Of a stretch of 57,920 nucleotides of DNA, positions 50,744 through 57,920 are shown in pieces. Each line of letters opens with the position of its first letter. Position 1 is the stretch's first letter. Source of the DNA: Ruminococcus sp. (GTDB taxonomy: Bacteria > Bacillota > Clostridia > Oscillospirales > Ruminococcaceae); assembly GCA_022768805.1 (NCBI GenBank), contig JALELB010000013.1:1-57920 (forward strand). Reading direction: 5' to 3'. The position numbers were made by a program, and so were the translations under genes. The notes under the pieces are model-generated. The model did not search any database, was not told where the DNA came from, and saw only the letters and a list, made by a program, of their open reading frames with translations.

Positions 50744-51148
50744 ATGATTAAACTGATTACAGGCAAAAAGGGCACAGGCAAAACCAAAATCCTGGTTGAT
50801 ATGATCAACAACGCTGTCAAGGACACCAACGGCGACCTGATCTGCATCGAAAAGGGCGCAAAGCTCACCTACGACATCAGCTACAAGGTTCGTCTGGTGG
50901 ACGCTGACCGGTTTGCAATCGAGGGCTATGATGCATTCTACGGCTTTATCGCCGGCATGTTCGCAGGCAACTACGACATCAAGGAGGTCTTCATTGACGG
51001 CATCCTCAAAATCGGCGGCACGGACTTTGACGAGCTGGGCAAGCTGCTGGAGAAGCTCAACATCCTGTCCGGCAACGACACTCAGATTACATTCACCATC
51101 TCCGCAGACAACAGCGAGCTGCCGGAGAGCGTTATGCAGTTTGTGTGA
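50744..51148 (+). CDS. small P-loop protein, unknown function
   Basis: A 134-residue protein that starts MIKLITGKKGTGKTKILVDM, a clear Walker A motif (GKKGTGKT), but has no obvious Walker B with following catalytic residues apart from VFIDGILK (about residues 84-91). It is too short for a standard NTPase. The body alternates helices and strands and has no membrane segment. I do not recognise a named family. It lies 67 bases after pgi with an AAGGAG site and no clear promoter, so it may be read with pgi. Confidence 0.75.
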   Translation: MIKLITGKKGTGKTKILVDMINNAVKDTNGDLICIEKGAKLTYDISYKVRLVDADRFAIEGYDAFYGFIAGMFAGNYDIKEVFIDGILKIGGTDFDELGKLLEKLNILSGNDTQITFTISADNSELPESVMQFV

Positions 51149-51167
51149 TAATTTTTTGAAAAGCCTA

Positions 51168-51196
51168 TTGACAAGCCGTGCGCAATTCTATATAAT
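51168..51196 (+). promoter_or_regulatory. consensus sigma-A promoter for yceD-rpmF
   Basis: TTGACA (51168-51173), a 17-base spacer and TATAAT (51191-51196), a perfect match. Confidence 0.92.
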
Positions 51197-51229
51197 ATAG
51201 ATTGTGATGCACAAAAAGGACGGAGCATC

Positions 51230-51685
51230 ATGGTATTTCAACTCAAACAGCTGTTTCACCGGGAGGGCGATGTGCTGCCGGTGGATTATGAGATCCCGCC
51301 TCAGGCGCTTTCTCAGATCCGGGGCTATCGCTTTGACCAGCCGGTTCACGTAACCGGCGCATTCCGGAACCGGGCGGGTATTGTCACCCTGGAGCTGACG
51401 GTGTCCTGTATGCTGACGGCGGAATGTGACCGCTGTCTGGAGTTGTTTCACCGGCCGTATTCTTTTTCCTTTACCCATACGGTGGTGCTGTCCGTCAATC
51501 GTGATAACGATGAATACATTGTTGCACAGGATGCGCAGCTGGACGTGGATGAGGTCGCGCTGACCGATCTGCTGCTGCAACTGCCCACAAAGCTGCTTTG
51601 CAGGGAAGACTGCAAGGGGCTCTGTATGCACTGCGGCTGTAACCTGAATACGTCCTCCTGCGATTGTCAGGACAATCCGGCATAG
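51230..51685 (+). CDS. yceD: YceD family protein (DUF177)
   Basis: A 151-residue protein of the YceD/DUF177 family, which is linked to 23S rRNA accumulation and is almost always next to rpmF. It has the Cys pair around VSCMLTAECDRCLELF and a C-terminal metal-like cluster LCREDCKGLCMHCGCNLN. rpmF follows 77 bases downstream, as in most bacteria. The promoter is a perfect sigma-A consensus. Confidence 0.92.
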   Translation: MVFQLKQLFHREGDVLPVDYEIPPQALSQIRGYRFDQPVHVTGAFRNRAGIVTLELTVSCMLTAECDRCLELFHRPYSFSFTHTVVLSVNRDNDEYIVAQDAQLDVDEVALTDLLLQLPTKLLCREDCKGLCMHCGCNLNTSSCDCQDNPA

Positions 51686-51762
51686 CCACCCTTCCGGGGG
51701 CAGAGTGCAGCATTGTCTCACAATAAGACTTCTTTCCGGGAGTAATGTAAGGAGGTGCCAAA

Positions 51763-51948
51763 ATGGCAGTACCGAAGAATAAAGTCTCCAAGGCGAGACG
51801 GAACAAGAGACGTTCCGCAGTATGGAAGCTCGATGCTCCGGCAATGAGCAAATGCACAAACTGCGGCGCACTGAAGGCTCCGCACAAGGTTTGCAAGGCC
51901 TGCGGATTCTACAAGGGCGTTGAGGTTCTGAAGCTGAACGCTGACTAA
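51763..51948 (+). CDS. rpmF: 50S ribosomal protein L32
   Basis: A 61-residue ribosomal protein of normal length. It starts MAVPKNKVSKARRNKRRSA and contains the zinc ribbon CTNCGALKAPHKVCKACG with four cysteines, so it is the zinc-binding (C+) form of L32. AAGGAGG precedes the ATG. The strong promoter upstream of yceD serves it. Confidence 0.98.
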   Translation: MAVPKNKVSKARRNKRRSAVWKLDAPAMSKCTNCGALKAPHKVCKACGFYKGVEVLKLNAD

Positions 51949-52055
51949 ACCACAGCAAAGCCATGAGGAGGAGAGGAGCGATCCTTTTCTCCTTTTTGTG
52001 TGTATGCCCGGTTTGCGATGCATGCCGGATCGTGAAAAGGAAAGGAGAATCAACC

Positions 52056-53384
52056 ATGGCATTGCCGATTGTTGCAGTCGTAGGGCGGCCCAACGTGGGA
52101 AAATCCACCCTGTTCAACAAGCTCATCGGGCAGCGGCTCTCTATTGTGGAGGACACCCCGGGGGTTACCCGTGACCGGATCTACAGCAAGTGCGAATGGC
52201 GGGGACGGGAATTTATGGTGGTGGACACCGGCGGCATCGAGCCGGATTCCGACGATGTGATCCTGTCCCAGATGCGCCAGCAGGCCCAGGTGGCCATCGA
52301 CCGGGCGGACGTGATTGTTCTGGTGACGGATGTGCGCTGCGGCGTGACTGCCAGCGACTATGCGGTTGCGGATATGCTCCAGAAAAGCGGAAAGCCCGTG
52401 GTGCTGGCGGTCAACAAATGCGACAGCATCGGTGAGCCGCCCCTGGAGCTGTATGAATTCTACAACCTGGGCATCGGGGAGCCCTTCCCCATCTCCTCCC
52501 AGCACGGCCACGGCACCGGGGATATGCTGGACGAAATCCTGAACTATCTGCCGGAAAGCGACGAAAAGGAATATGACGACGACTGCATCAAGGTTGCGGT
52601 CATCGGCAAGCCCAACGCCGGGAAATCCTCCCTCATCAACAAAATCGCCGGGGAGGAACGGGTGATCGTCTCCGACATTGCGGGCACCACCCGGGACGCC
52701 ACCGACACGGTGGTGGAAAATGAGCAGGGCAAGTTCGTGTTCATCGACACGGCGGGAATCCGCAAAAAGTCAAAGATCACCGACCGGGTGGAGCATTTCA
52801 GCGTACTCCGTGCCTATATGGCGGTGGACCGGGCGGACGTATGCATCATCATGATCGACGCCCAGACAGGCTTTACCGAGCAGGATTCCAAGGTGGCGGG
52901 CTATGCCCACGAGCAGGGCAAAGCCTCCGTCATTGCCGTAAACAAGTGGGATCTCATCGACAAGGACACCAACACCATGAAGGAATTCCAGGAAAAGCTG
53001 GAAAAGGATTTCAGCTTCATGTCCTACGTGCCCTTTGTATTCATTTCCGCCAAAACCGGGCAGCGGATTCCCAAGCTGTTCGAGATGATCCGCTTTGTGG
53101 CGGAGCAGAATGCCATCCGGATCTCCACCGGCACCCTGAACGACGTGCTGGCCTATGCCACAACCCGGGTGCAGCCTCCCTCCGACAAGGGCAGACGGCT
53201 GAAAATCTATTATATGACCCAGGCATCCACCAAGCCCCCCACCTTTGTCACCTTTGTGAACCGGGCGGATTTATTCCACTTCTCATACCAGCGCTATATC
53301 GAAAACCAGATCCGCACCACCTTCGGCCTCACCGGCACCCCCATCCGGTTTGTTGTCCGGGAACGGGGCGGCGGCGATCAGTGA
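52056..53384 (+). CDS. der: ribosome biogenesis GTPase Der (EngA)
   Basis: A 442-residue double GTPase needed for 50S assembly. The first G domain has VVGRPNVGKSTLFNKL (about residues 8-23), DTPGVTRDR and DTGGIEPDS. The second has VIGKPNAGKSSLINKI (about 180), SDIAGTTRDATDT, DTAGIRKKSK and NKWDLIDKD. A C-terminal KH-like domain follows (PPTFVTFVNRADLFHFSYQR). The start at 52056 follows AAAGGAG; the longer frame upstream is noncoding. First of a der-plsY-gpsA run. Confidence 0.97.
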   Translation: MALPIVAVVGRPNVGKSTLFNKLIGQRLSIVEDTPGVTRDRIYSKCEWRGREFMVVDTGGIEPDSDDVILSQMRQQAQVAIDRADVIVLVTDVRCGVTASDYAVADMLQKSGKPVVLAVNKCDSIGEPPLELYEFYNLGIGEPFPISSQHGHGTGDMLDEILNYLPESDEKEYDDDCIKVAVIGKPNAGKSSLINKIAGEERVIVSDIAGTTRDATDTVVENEQGKFVFIDTAGIRKKSKITDRVEHFSVLRAYMAVDRADVCIIMIDAQTGFTEQDSKVAGYAHEQGKASVIAVNKWDLIDKDTNTMKEFQEKLEKDFSFMSYVPFVFISAKTGQRIPKLFEMIRFVAEQNAIRISTGTLNDVLAYATTRVQPPSDKGRRLKIYYMTQASTKPPTFVTFVNRADLFHFSYQRYIENQIRTTFGLTGTPIRFVVRERGGGDQ

Positions 53385-53410
53385 TTTCAGATTAGGAGCG
53401 ATCATTTTTC

Positions 53411-54091
53411 ATGGGACATTTTATTCTGGCAACCGTTCTGTCCGCTCTGCTGGCATATCTGCTGGGCAGCTGCAACAGCGCCATCCTCTTTTCCAAGCTC
53501 ATCAAGGGACAGGATATCCGAACCCTGGGCAGTCACAACGCTGGCCTCACCAACACCCTGCGCTGCTTCGGCAAGGGCATGGCCGGGCTGGTGCTTGCCG
53601 GGGATCTGCTCAAGGGAGTGGCAGCTGTGCTGCTTGCCCGGCTTATCGCCAGCCTGCTGGGAGCAGGGCTCCCCTTCCCCACCGGTGACGATATCACCTA
53701 TATCGGCTATGTTGCCGGCATCTTCGCCATTCTGGGGCATGTTCGCCCCCTGTATTACGGCTTCCGGGGCGGCAAGGGGGTTTTAGTGGGGGTTTCCATT
53801 TTCCTTGTGGTGGATCCCATCGTCTTTGCCGTGCTCATCGGCATTTTCGCCCTGGTGCTCTGGCGCAGTAAATACGTTTCCCTGGGGTCCATCATCGCCA
53901 CCAGCTTCTGCCCGGTGGTCACCTGCCTGCTGCACCTGTTTGCATACCACACCCCGGGAATACATACCATACTGTATGTGCTGCTGTCCGGGATCATGTC
54001 CGCACAGGTCATCATCATGCACCGGAGCAATATCGAACGGCTGCGCACGGGCACGGAGAACAAGTTCTCCTTCCGCAGCAAAAAGGCATAG
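53411..54091 (+). CDS. plsY: acyl-phosphate glycerol-3-phosphate acyltransferase PlsY
   Basis: A 226-residue membrane enzyme that makes lysophosphatidate, the first step of phospholipid synthesis. The three conserved cytoplasmic motifs are GSCNSAILFSKL (motif 1, normally GSIPF/GNIN type), GSHNAGLTNTLRCFGKGMA (motif 2) and FRGGKGVLVG (motif 3). About five to six membrane segments. It pairs in function with GpsA, encoded next, which supplies glycerol-3-phosphate. It starts 26 bases after der. Confidence 0.95.
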   Translation: MGHFILATVLSALLAYLLGSCNSAILFSKLIKGQDIRTLGSHNAGLTNTLRCFGKGMAGLVLAGDLLKGVAAVLLARLIASLLGAGLPFPTGDDITYIGYVAGIFAILGHVRPLYYGFRGGKGVLVGVSIFLVVDPIVFAVLIGIFALVLWRSKYVSLGSIIATSFCPVVTCLLHLFAYHTPGIHTILYVLLSGIMSAQVIIMHRSNIERLRTGTENKFSFRSKKA

Positions 54092-54103
54092 GAGGGCAAA
54101 TCC

Positions 54104-55123
54104 ATGGCGAATATTACAATTTTAGGATCCGGCGGCTTCGGCATCGGTCTTGCGGTCATGCTCCACAAGCACGGACACCGGATTACGGTCTGGTCCAAAT
54201 TCCAGGAGGAGCTGGACGCCATCCGCAGAAACGGAGAACAAGTCCAGAAGCTGCCGGGGGTGGCAATCCCGCCGGAAATCGGCCTGTCCTCCTCTCTGTC
54301 CTGCATCCAGGGCAGTGATCTGGTGCTGTTCGGCATTCCCTCCAGCTTCGTCCGCAGCGTGGCACGGGAGGCTTCCCCCTATATCACCTCGGATATGGTG
54401 GTGGTCAACACCGGCAAGGGGCTGGAGGAGGGCAGCCTGAAGCTGCTGAGCGAGGTACTCGGCGAGGAAATCCCCCAGGCGGCCATCGTGGTGCTCACCG
54501 GCCCCTCCCATGCGGAGGAGGTGGGCAGATGCATCACCACCGCTGTGGTGGCGGCCTCCAGAAGTGCGGCTGCCGCCAGCTATGTGCAGGAAACCCTGTC
54601 CAACTCCTGCTTCCGGATCTATGTGAACGATGATGTCATCGGCTGCGAGCTGGGTGGAGCGCTGAAAAATATTATCGCCCTGTGTGCCGGCATCTGCGAC
54701 GGGCTGGGCTACGGGGACAACACCAAGGCAGCCCTCATGACCCGGGGCATCCACGAGATCGCCCGGCTGGGGGTTGCCATGGGCGCCCGGGCAGCCACCT
54801 TCTCCGGGCTCACCGGCATCGGGGATCTGATCGTCACCTGCACAAGTATGCACAGCCGGAACCGGCGGGCAGGCATCCTCATCGGAGAGGGGGTTCTGCC
54901 GGACGATGCGGTAAAGCAGGTGGGCACCGTGGAGGGCTATTACTGCTGCCATGTGGCATACCGGCTGGCACAGCAGATGGGCGTGGATATGCCCATTACC
55001 GAGCAGCTGTACCGTGTGCTGTTTGAAGGCAGCGACGTGCGGGATGCGCTGGGGAAGCTCATGGCAAGACCCAGCCGGCAGGAAAACGAGGAATCCAGCT
55101 TTCTGCGGGATATGATGATATAA
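54104..55123 (+). CDS. gpsA: NAD(P)H-dependent glycerol-3-phosphate dehydrogenase
   Basis: A 339-residue enzyme that makes sn-glycerol-3-phosphate from dihydroxyacetone phosphate for phospholipids. The dinucleotide site is ITILGSGGFGIGLAVMLHKH, a variant of the usual GxGSWGTA. VVNTGKGLEEGS, LTGPSHAEEV, the catalytic Lys in ELGGALKNIIALCAGICDGL and GLTGIGDLIVTCTS with RNRRAG follow. It starts 12 bases after plsY and is followed by a strong terminator. Confidence 0.96.
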   Translation: MANITILGSGGFGIGLAVMLHKHGHRITVWSKFQEELDAIRRNGEQVQKLPGVAIPPEIGLSSSLSCIQGSDLVLFGIPSSFVRSVAREASPYITSDMVVVNTGKGLEEGSLKLLSEVLGEEIPQAAIVVLTGPSHAEEVGRCITTAVVAASRSAAAASYVQETLSNSCFRIYVNDDVIGCELGGALKNIIALCAGICDGLGYGDNTKAALMTRGIHEIARLGVAMGARAATFSGLTGIGDLIVTCTSMHSRNRRAGILIGEGVLPDDAVKQVGTVEGYYCCHVAYRLAQQMGVDMPITEQLYRVLFEGSDVRDALGKLMARPSRQENEESSFLRDMMI

Positions 55124-55130
55124 ACGCAAA

Positions 55131-55164
55131 ACGGCATCTCAGTGCTCCTGAGATGCCGTTTTTT
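55131..55164. terminator. bidirectional intrinsic terminator
   Basis: ACGGCATCTCAG and CTGAGATGCCGT are perfect complements around TGCTC, with AAA before and TTTTT after. It ends gpsA and probably also the convergent lipoprotein gene. Confidence 0.92.
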
Positions 55165-55182
55165 ATTCTGCTTTGTCCGGAA

Positions 55183-55695
55183 TCAGCCGATTGCCTTTGC
55201 AATCAGATCGTTGGCCTTGGCGTTGTCCTTGGTGCAAACCCAGTAAACATAGTCCCCCTTGGTATTCACACTGGTGGTGCAGAGTCGGTCATATTCCTCT
55301 GCCACATAGTCCTTGAAGGCAGTCTTCTGGGACTCCAGCCGCTGATTCACAGCGTCCTTCACCTTGTCGGTCTTGCCCTCTGCCGCCAGAATCACGCATA
55401 CCTCGTCCGCATAGGCCGCATTGCCGGACCAGTACACGCCGAATTCCTTGAAATCCCCGTCCTCCAGAGAGTACTGCAGCTTCAGGTTATCCGCATTGAC
55501 CTCGATCATTTCCGGGAATTCAATGCCGCTGTCCATAACCTCCTTGCTGATCTGGGCAGCGGTCTTGCTTGCCTGTGCCGTGGAGGCTGTACTGCCCCCG
55601 TCACCGGAGCTGCTGCTGCCGCCGCATGCGGTGCATGCAGAAAGGGTCAGTGCTGCTGCACAAATGAGTACAATACACTTTTTCTTTGATAACAT
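55183..55695 (-). CDS. lipoprotein, DUF4358-like
   Basis: A 170-residue exported lipoprotein. The signal peptide ends with the lipobox LSAC (Cys near residue 21), then a Gly/Ser linker (CGGSSSSGDGGS) and a globular domain with KTAAQISKEVMDSGIEFPEM, EFGVYWSGNAAYADEVCVIL and a helix DAVNQRLESQKTAFKDY. This matches what I know of DUF4358, common in gut Clostridia and of unknown function. The ATG at 55695 follows AAGGAG; a TTG two codons earlier is too close. It follows the SGNH hydrolase gene by about 58 bases and is probably in the same transcript. Confidence 0.82.
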   Translation of the reverse strand: MLSKKKCIVLICAAALTLSACTACGGSSSSGDGGSTASTAQASKTAAQISKEVMDSGIEFPEMIEVNADNLKLQYSLEDGDFKEFGVYWSGNAAYADEVCVILAAEGKTDKVKDAVNQRLESQKTAFKDYVAEEYDRLCTTSVNTKGDYVYWVCTKDNAKANDLIAKAIG

Positions 55696-55753
55696 ATCCA
55701 ATTCTCCTTACTTTTTCCGACTGCCCCCCTGAAAGCAGCGGGGCGTCTGTATT

Positions 55754-56701
55754 CTACAGAGGTGTGTGGCGCAACAGATAGTCCACCAGAACCTCATAGG
55801 TAGCTTTGTTGAAGTGCATGCCGTCCTTGCTGGCGTCCGCCACGGGCAGCTTGCCGTCATTGCCCTTCAGGGCCGTGTTGATGTCCAGATAGTGATAGCC
55901 GTATTCATTTGCCATCTTCAGCAGCTCGGAATTGTAAACGTCAATATCCGCATTCTGAATGGGGGATTCTGCTGACTGCTCCCTGCCGGCGGTAACCGGC
56001 GGAATGGACATGATGACAATTTCCGTATCCGGAGAAACCTCCTGTACGGCGGAGGTGAATTCGTGGTACTGCTTCAGCATGGTTTCGTTGGAGAGCCATG
56101 CGATACCGTTGCTGCCCAGCATCACATAAACGTACTTGGGCTTTGCCTGCTTGATGCCATCGAGAATGGGGATTTTCCCGTATTCCGTTGCCACATTTTC
56201 CGTCATCACCCGGGTGATATTCAGGCCGATGGTTGCATAGACCCGGGCGGCAGGCACAAACTGATAGGTGGACAGACCCACGGTAATGGAATCCCCCACA
56301 AAAATACAGTCGTTAAAGTAGTCGGAGGATTTGGGCTCCCGCTCCGGCAAAGGGTTCACATTGAACGCCGGCGCCGTGGTCTGGACGGGCTCGGTTTCGG
56401 TAACCGCCGGCTGGGTGACTGCCGGCTGAGTAGTCTCCCCCTCGGTGGGAGCAGTGACAGCCTCCGTGGTGTCCGAAACGGCAGCCTGGGTTGTCCCCTC
56501 CTGGGAGCTGTTCTTGTCCGGATCCTCCCCGAACAGATTGCAGGCAAACATATAAAGGCCGAAGCATGCGCCGAACACCAGCACCCAGATGAATACAATT
56601 ACCCCGAATCGGAACCGGAGCCTTGGCCGGCGCTTCCGGTTGTGAATCGTATTCTCTGTTCCCTTGCCCTGCTGGCCGGGGGCTCTGCCCGTGGTTCCCA
56701 T
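55754..56701 (-). CDS. membrane-anchored SGNH/GDSL hydrolase
   Basis: A 315-residue protein: a basic cytoplasmic start (1-30), one membrane segment (about 31-54, FGVIVFIWVLVFGACFGLYM), a Thr/Glu/Pro-rich extracellular stalk (about 60-110) and a GDSL hydrolase domain. The catalytic Ser is in FVGDSITVGL, the oxyanion Asn in VMLGSNGIAW, and Asp-His in ASKDGMHFNKATYE. Likely a wall or surface-polymer esterase or deacetylase; the substrate is unknown. GAGAAGG precedes the ATG. The leader is about 150 bases, in which I recognise nothing. Confidence 0.87.
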   Translation of the reverse strand: MGTTGRAPGQQGKGTENTIHNRKRRPRLRFRFGVIVFIWVLVFGACFGLYMFACNLFGEDPDKNSSQEGTTQAAVSDTTEAVTAPTEGETTQPAVTQPAVTETEPVQTTAPAFNVNPLPEREPKSSDYFNDCIFVGDSITVGLSTYQFVPAARVYATIGLNITRVMTENVATEYGKIPILDGIKQAKPKYVYVMLGSNGIAWLSNETMLKQYHEFTSAVQEVSPDTEIVIMSIPPVTAGREQSAESPIQNADIDVYNSELLKMANEYGYHYLDINTALKGNDGKLPVADASKDGMHFNKATYEVLVDYLLRHTPL

Positions 56702-56859
56702 AACTGAATCCTTCTCCCGATAAAATCATTCTGTATCCTCGTGAAACTGCACAGAACCAAAACAAGATTACTGGTCATATTCACGATAATTATGTGCAAT
56801 CTGACGAAAAATGCACGAAAAGACTGTGCATAACCCCATTTCAGATTGCCATCTCTCTC

Positions 56860-56888
56860 ATTATACTGGAATCCGGCGGATTTTGCAA
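56860..56888 (-). promoter_or_regulatory. promoter for SGNH hydrolase-lipoprotein operon
   Basis: On the minus strand TTGCAA, a 17-base spacer and TATAAT. The 322-base gap 56702-57023 also holds the asnB promoter and leader; I see no other element in it. Confidence 0.75.
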
Positions 56889-56906
56889 GGGTTTTCGGAA
56901 TAAATC

Positions 56907-56935
56907 TTGCAATTGCCGCTTAGTTATAGTATAAT
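56907..56935 (+). promoter_or_regulatory. promoter for asnB
   Basis: TTGCAA (56907-56912), a 17-base spacer and TATAAT (56930-56935). Confidence 0.8.
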
Positions 56936-56980
56936 AAAAACGGTGCCGCAGGAACGGCATCACACCATCAAACAAGCCAT

Positions 56981-57002
56981 GCGGGAATTTCCCGCGTTTT
57001 TT
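56981..57002 (+). terminator. intrinsic terminator in the asnB leader (attenuator candidate)
   Basis: GCGGGAA and TTCCCGC form a stem, followed by GTTTTTT, between the promoter and the AGGAGG of asnB. A smaller stem (GTGCCG/CGGCAT, 56943-56960) lies ahead. The leader of about 80 bases is too short for a T-box. Confidence 0.7.
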
Positions 57003-57023
57003 CAGCAGCTAGGAGGCCGAACT

Positions 57024-57920
57024 ATGTGCGGATATACCGGGTTTACCAATCACATTGACAATTCCAACCGGGTCATCGAGGATATGATGGATCAGATCCG
57101 TCACCGGGGGCCGGATGCGGCAGGACGCTATGTGGATGCGGACATTGCACTGGGTCACCGGCGGCTGAGTATTATCGACATTACCGAGCAGGGGGATCAG
57201 CCCATCTACAACGAGGACCGCACCAAGGTGCTGGTGTTCAACGGGGAGATCTACAACTACCAGGACATCCGGAAGGAGCTGCTGGCGGCAGGGCATGTGT
57301 TCCGCACCCAGACCGATTCCGAGGTTCTGATTCACGGCTACGAGGAATACGGGCCGGAGCTGCTGCCCAGGCTGCGGGGCATGTTCAGCTTCGTGATCTG
57401 GGACACGGTGAAAAAGGAACTGTTCGGGGCACGGGACTTTTTCGGCATCAAGCCCCTGTACTATGCTACCATGGGGGAAAGCTTCCTGTTCGGCTCGGAA
57501 ATCAAGAGCTTTCTGGTGCATCCCCACTTCAAAAAGGAGCTGAACGAAACAGCCCTCGAAAATTATCTGACATTTCAGTATTCCCCCACGGAGGAGACTT
57601 TTTTCAAGAACGTATACAAATTGCCGGCTGCCCATTATTTTACTTACGCCAACGGCAAGCTTACCACCAGGCGCTACTGGGAGGTCAAATTTGATGCGGA
57701 CAACAAACCCCAACTGGAGGACTGGGTAAACGAGATCTCCGACATTTTCCACAATTCCGTCCAGGCGCATAAAATCGCAGACGTAGAAGTGGGCAGCTTC
57801 CTGTCCTCCGGTGTGGATTCCAGCTATGTGGCAGCCATTGCGGACGTGGACAAAACCTTTACCGTGGGCTTCGGGGAGGATGAGCGCTACAACGAGATCG
57901 GCTGGGCGAAGAATTTTTCC
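57024..57920 (+). CDS. asnB: asparagine synthase (glutamine-hydrolysing), partial
   Basis: The first 299 codons of asparagine synthetase B; the gene runs off the right edge. The class II glutaminase domain begins with the nucleophile Cys2 (MCGYTGFTNH), and has RHRGPDAAGRY, LGHRRLSIIDI, FNGEIYNYQDIR and DSEVLIHGYEEYG. The synthetase domain begins at about residue 220 with the PP-loop SSGVDSSYVAA. It makes asparagine from aspartate, glutamine and ATP; some relatives amidate wall precursors instead, which the missing part would help decide. AGGAGG lies seven bases before the ATG. Confidence 0.93.
   Translation, partial: MCGYTGFTNHIDNSNRVIEDMMDQIRHRGPDAAGRYVDADIALGHRRLSIIDITEQGDQPIYNEDRTKVLVFNGEIYNYQDIRKELLAAGHVFRTQTDSEVLIHGYEEYGPELLPRLRGMFSFVIWDTVKKELFGARDFFGIKPLYYATMGESFLFGSEIKSFLVHPHFKKELNETALENYLTFQYSPTEETFFKNVYKLPAAHYFTYANGKLTTRRYWEVKFDADNKPQLEDWVNEISDIFHNSVQAHKIADVEVGSFLSSGVDSSYVAAIADVDKTFTVGFGEDERYNEIGWAKNFS

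Noticed and set aside
56907..57023. T-box or known riboswitch for asnB
   Set aside because: The leader is only about 80 bases, with no T-box bulge sequence or specifier stem. I kept only the terminator hairpin.

Overview
The window is about 58 kb of GC-rich (high-50s to about 60 percent by eye) chromosomal DNA from a spore-forming Clostridia bacterium, most likely of the Oscillospiraceae/Ruminococcaceae. The reasons are the sporulation genes (spoVT, yabP-yabQ-divIC, spoVFA-spoVFB, a BofC_C-like protein), Gram-positive envelope genes (class A PBP, dlt-like cluster), a perfect HrcA/CIRCE operator at groESL, a BirA-type operator at bioY, and strong AGGAGG-type ribosome binding sites. I see no phage, IS element, CRISPR array, rRNA or tRNA. 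Both ends cut a gene: signal peptidase I at the left and asparagine synthetase at the right.

Layout. 1-7 kb: lepB with a small coiled-coil gene, a macro-domain protein followed by a von Willebrand A protein, an ABC-2 exporter, a histidine phosphatase plus acetyltransferase pair, and an ArsB/SLC13-like ion transporter. 7-15 kb: the most interesting region, a minus-strand cluster of an OmpR-type response regulator and kinase, then a dlt-like operon: amino-acid-adenylating enzyme, fold-III PLP decarboxylase, carrier protein, MBOAT acyltransferase and SGNH/DltD-like protein. 15-23 kb: a GH43 glycosidase, bioY, a cytidylate-kinase-like protein, sbcD-sbcC and spoVT. 23-31 kb (mostly minus strand): a zinc-ribbon/SPFH/TM2 membrane operon, the yabP-yabQ-divIC-S1 cluster, and a response regulator-kinase-HtrA operon. 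31-42 kb: groES-groEL, cca, a second HtrA, spoVFA-spoVFB, a small membrane protein, an RlmL-like methyltransferase, PBP1 and a BofC_C-like gene. 42-58 kb: purL (PurL-PurQ fusion), mtaB, an HPr-like protein without its active histidine, a DacF-like protein with altered catalytic motifs, pgi, a small P-loop protein, yceD-rpmF, der-plsY-gpsA, a lipoprotein with an SGNH hydrolase, and asnB.

How the parts fit together. The dlt-like operon has the four parts of wall D-alanylation (activation, carrier, MBOAT translocation, extracellular SGNH transfer), but a PLP decarboxylase gene sits between the activating enzyme and the carrier. This is reminiscent of the BtrJ-BtrI-BtrK chemistry of butirosin, in which an amino acid is decarboxylated while bound to a carrier. 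I infer a wall-decoration pathway that may install a decarboxylated amino acid, under the adjacent two-component system. The same direct repeat (TGTCA-N6-TGTCA) lies 42-43 bases upstream of the -10 box of both the regulator operon and the dlt-like operon. Several sporulation genes have promoter sequences resembling sigma-G (spoVT), sigma-E (yabP) or mother-cell (spoVFA) promoters. All functions are read from sequence features and remembered family knowledge; no database search was run.
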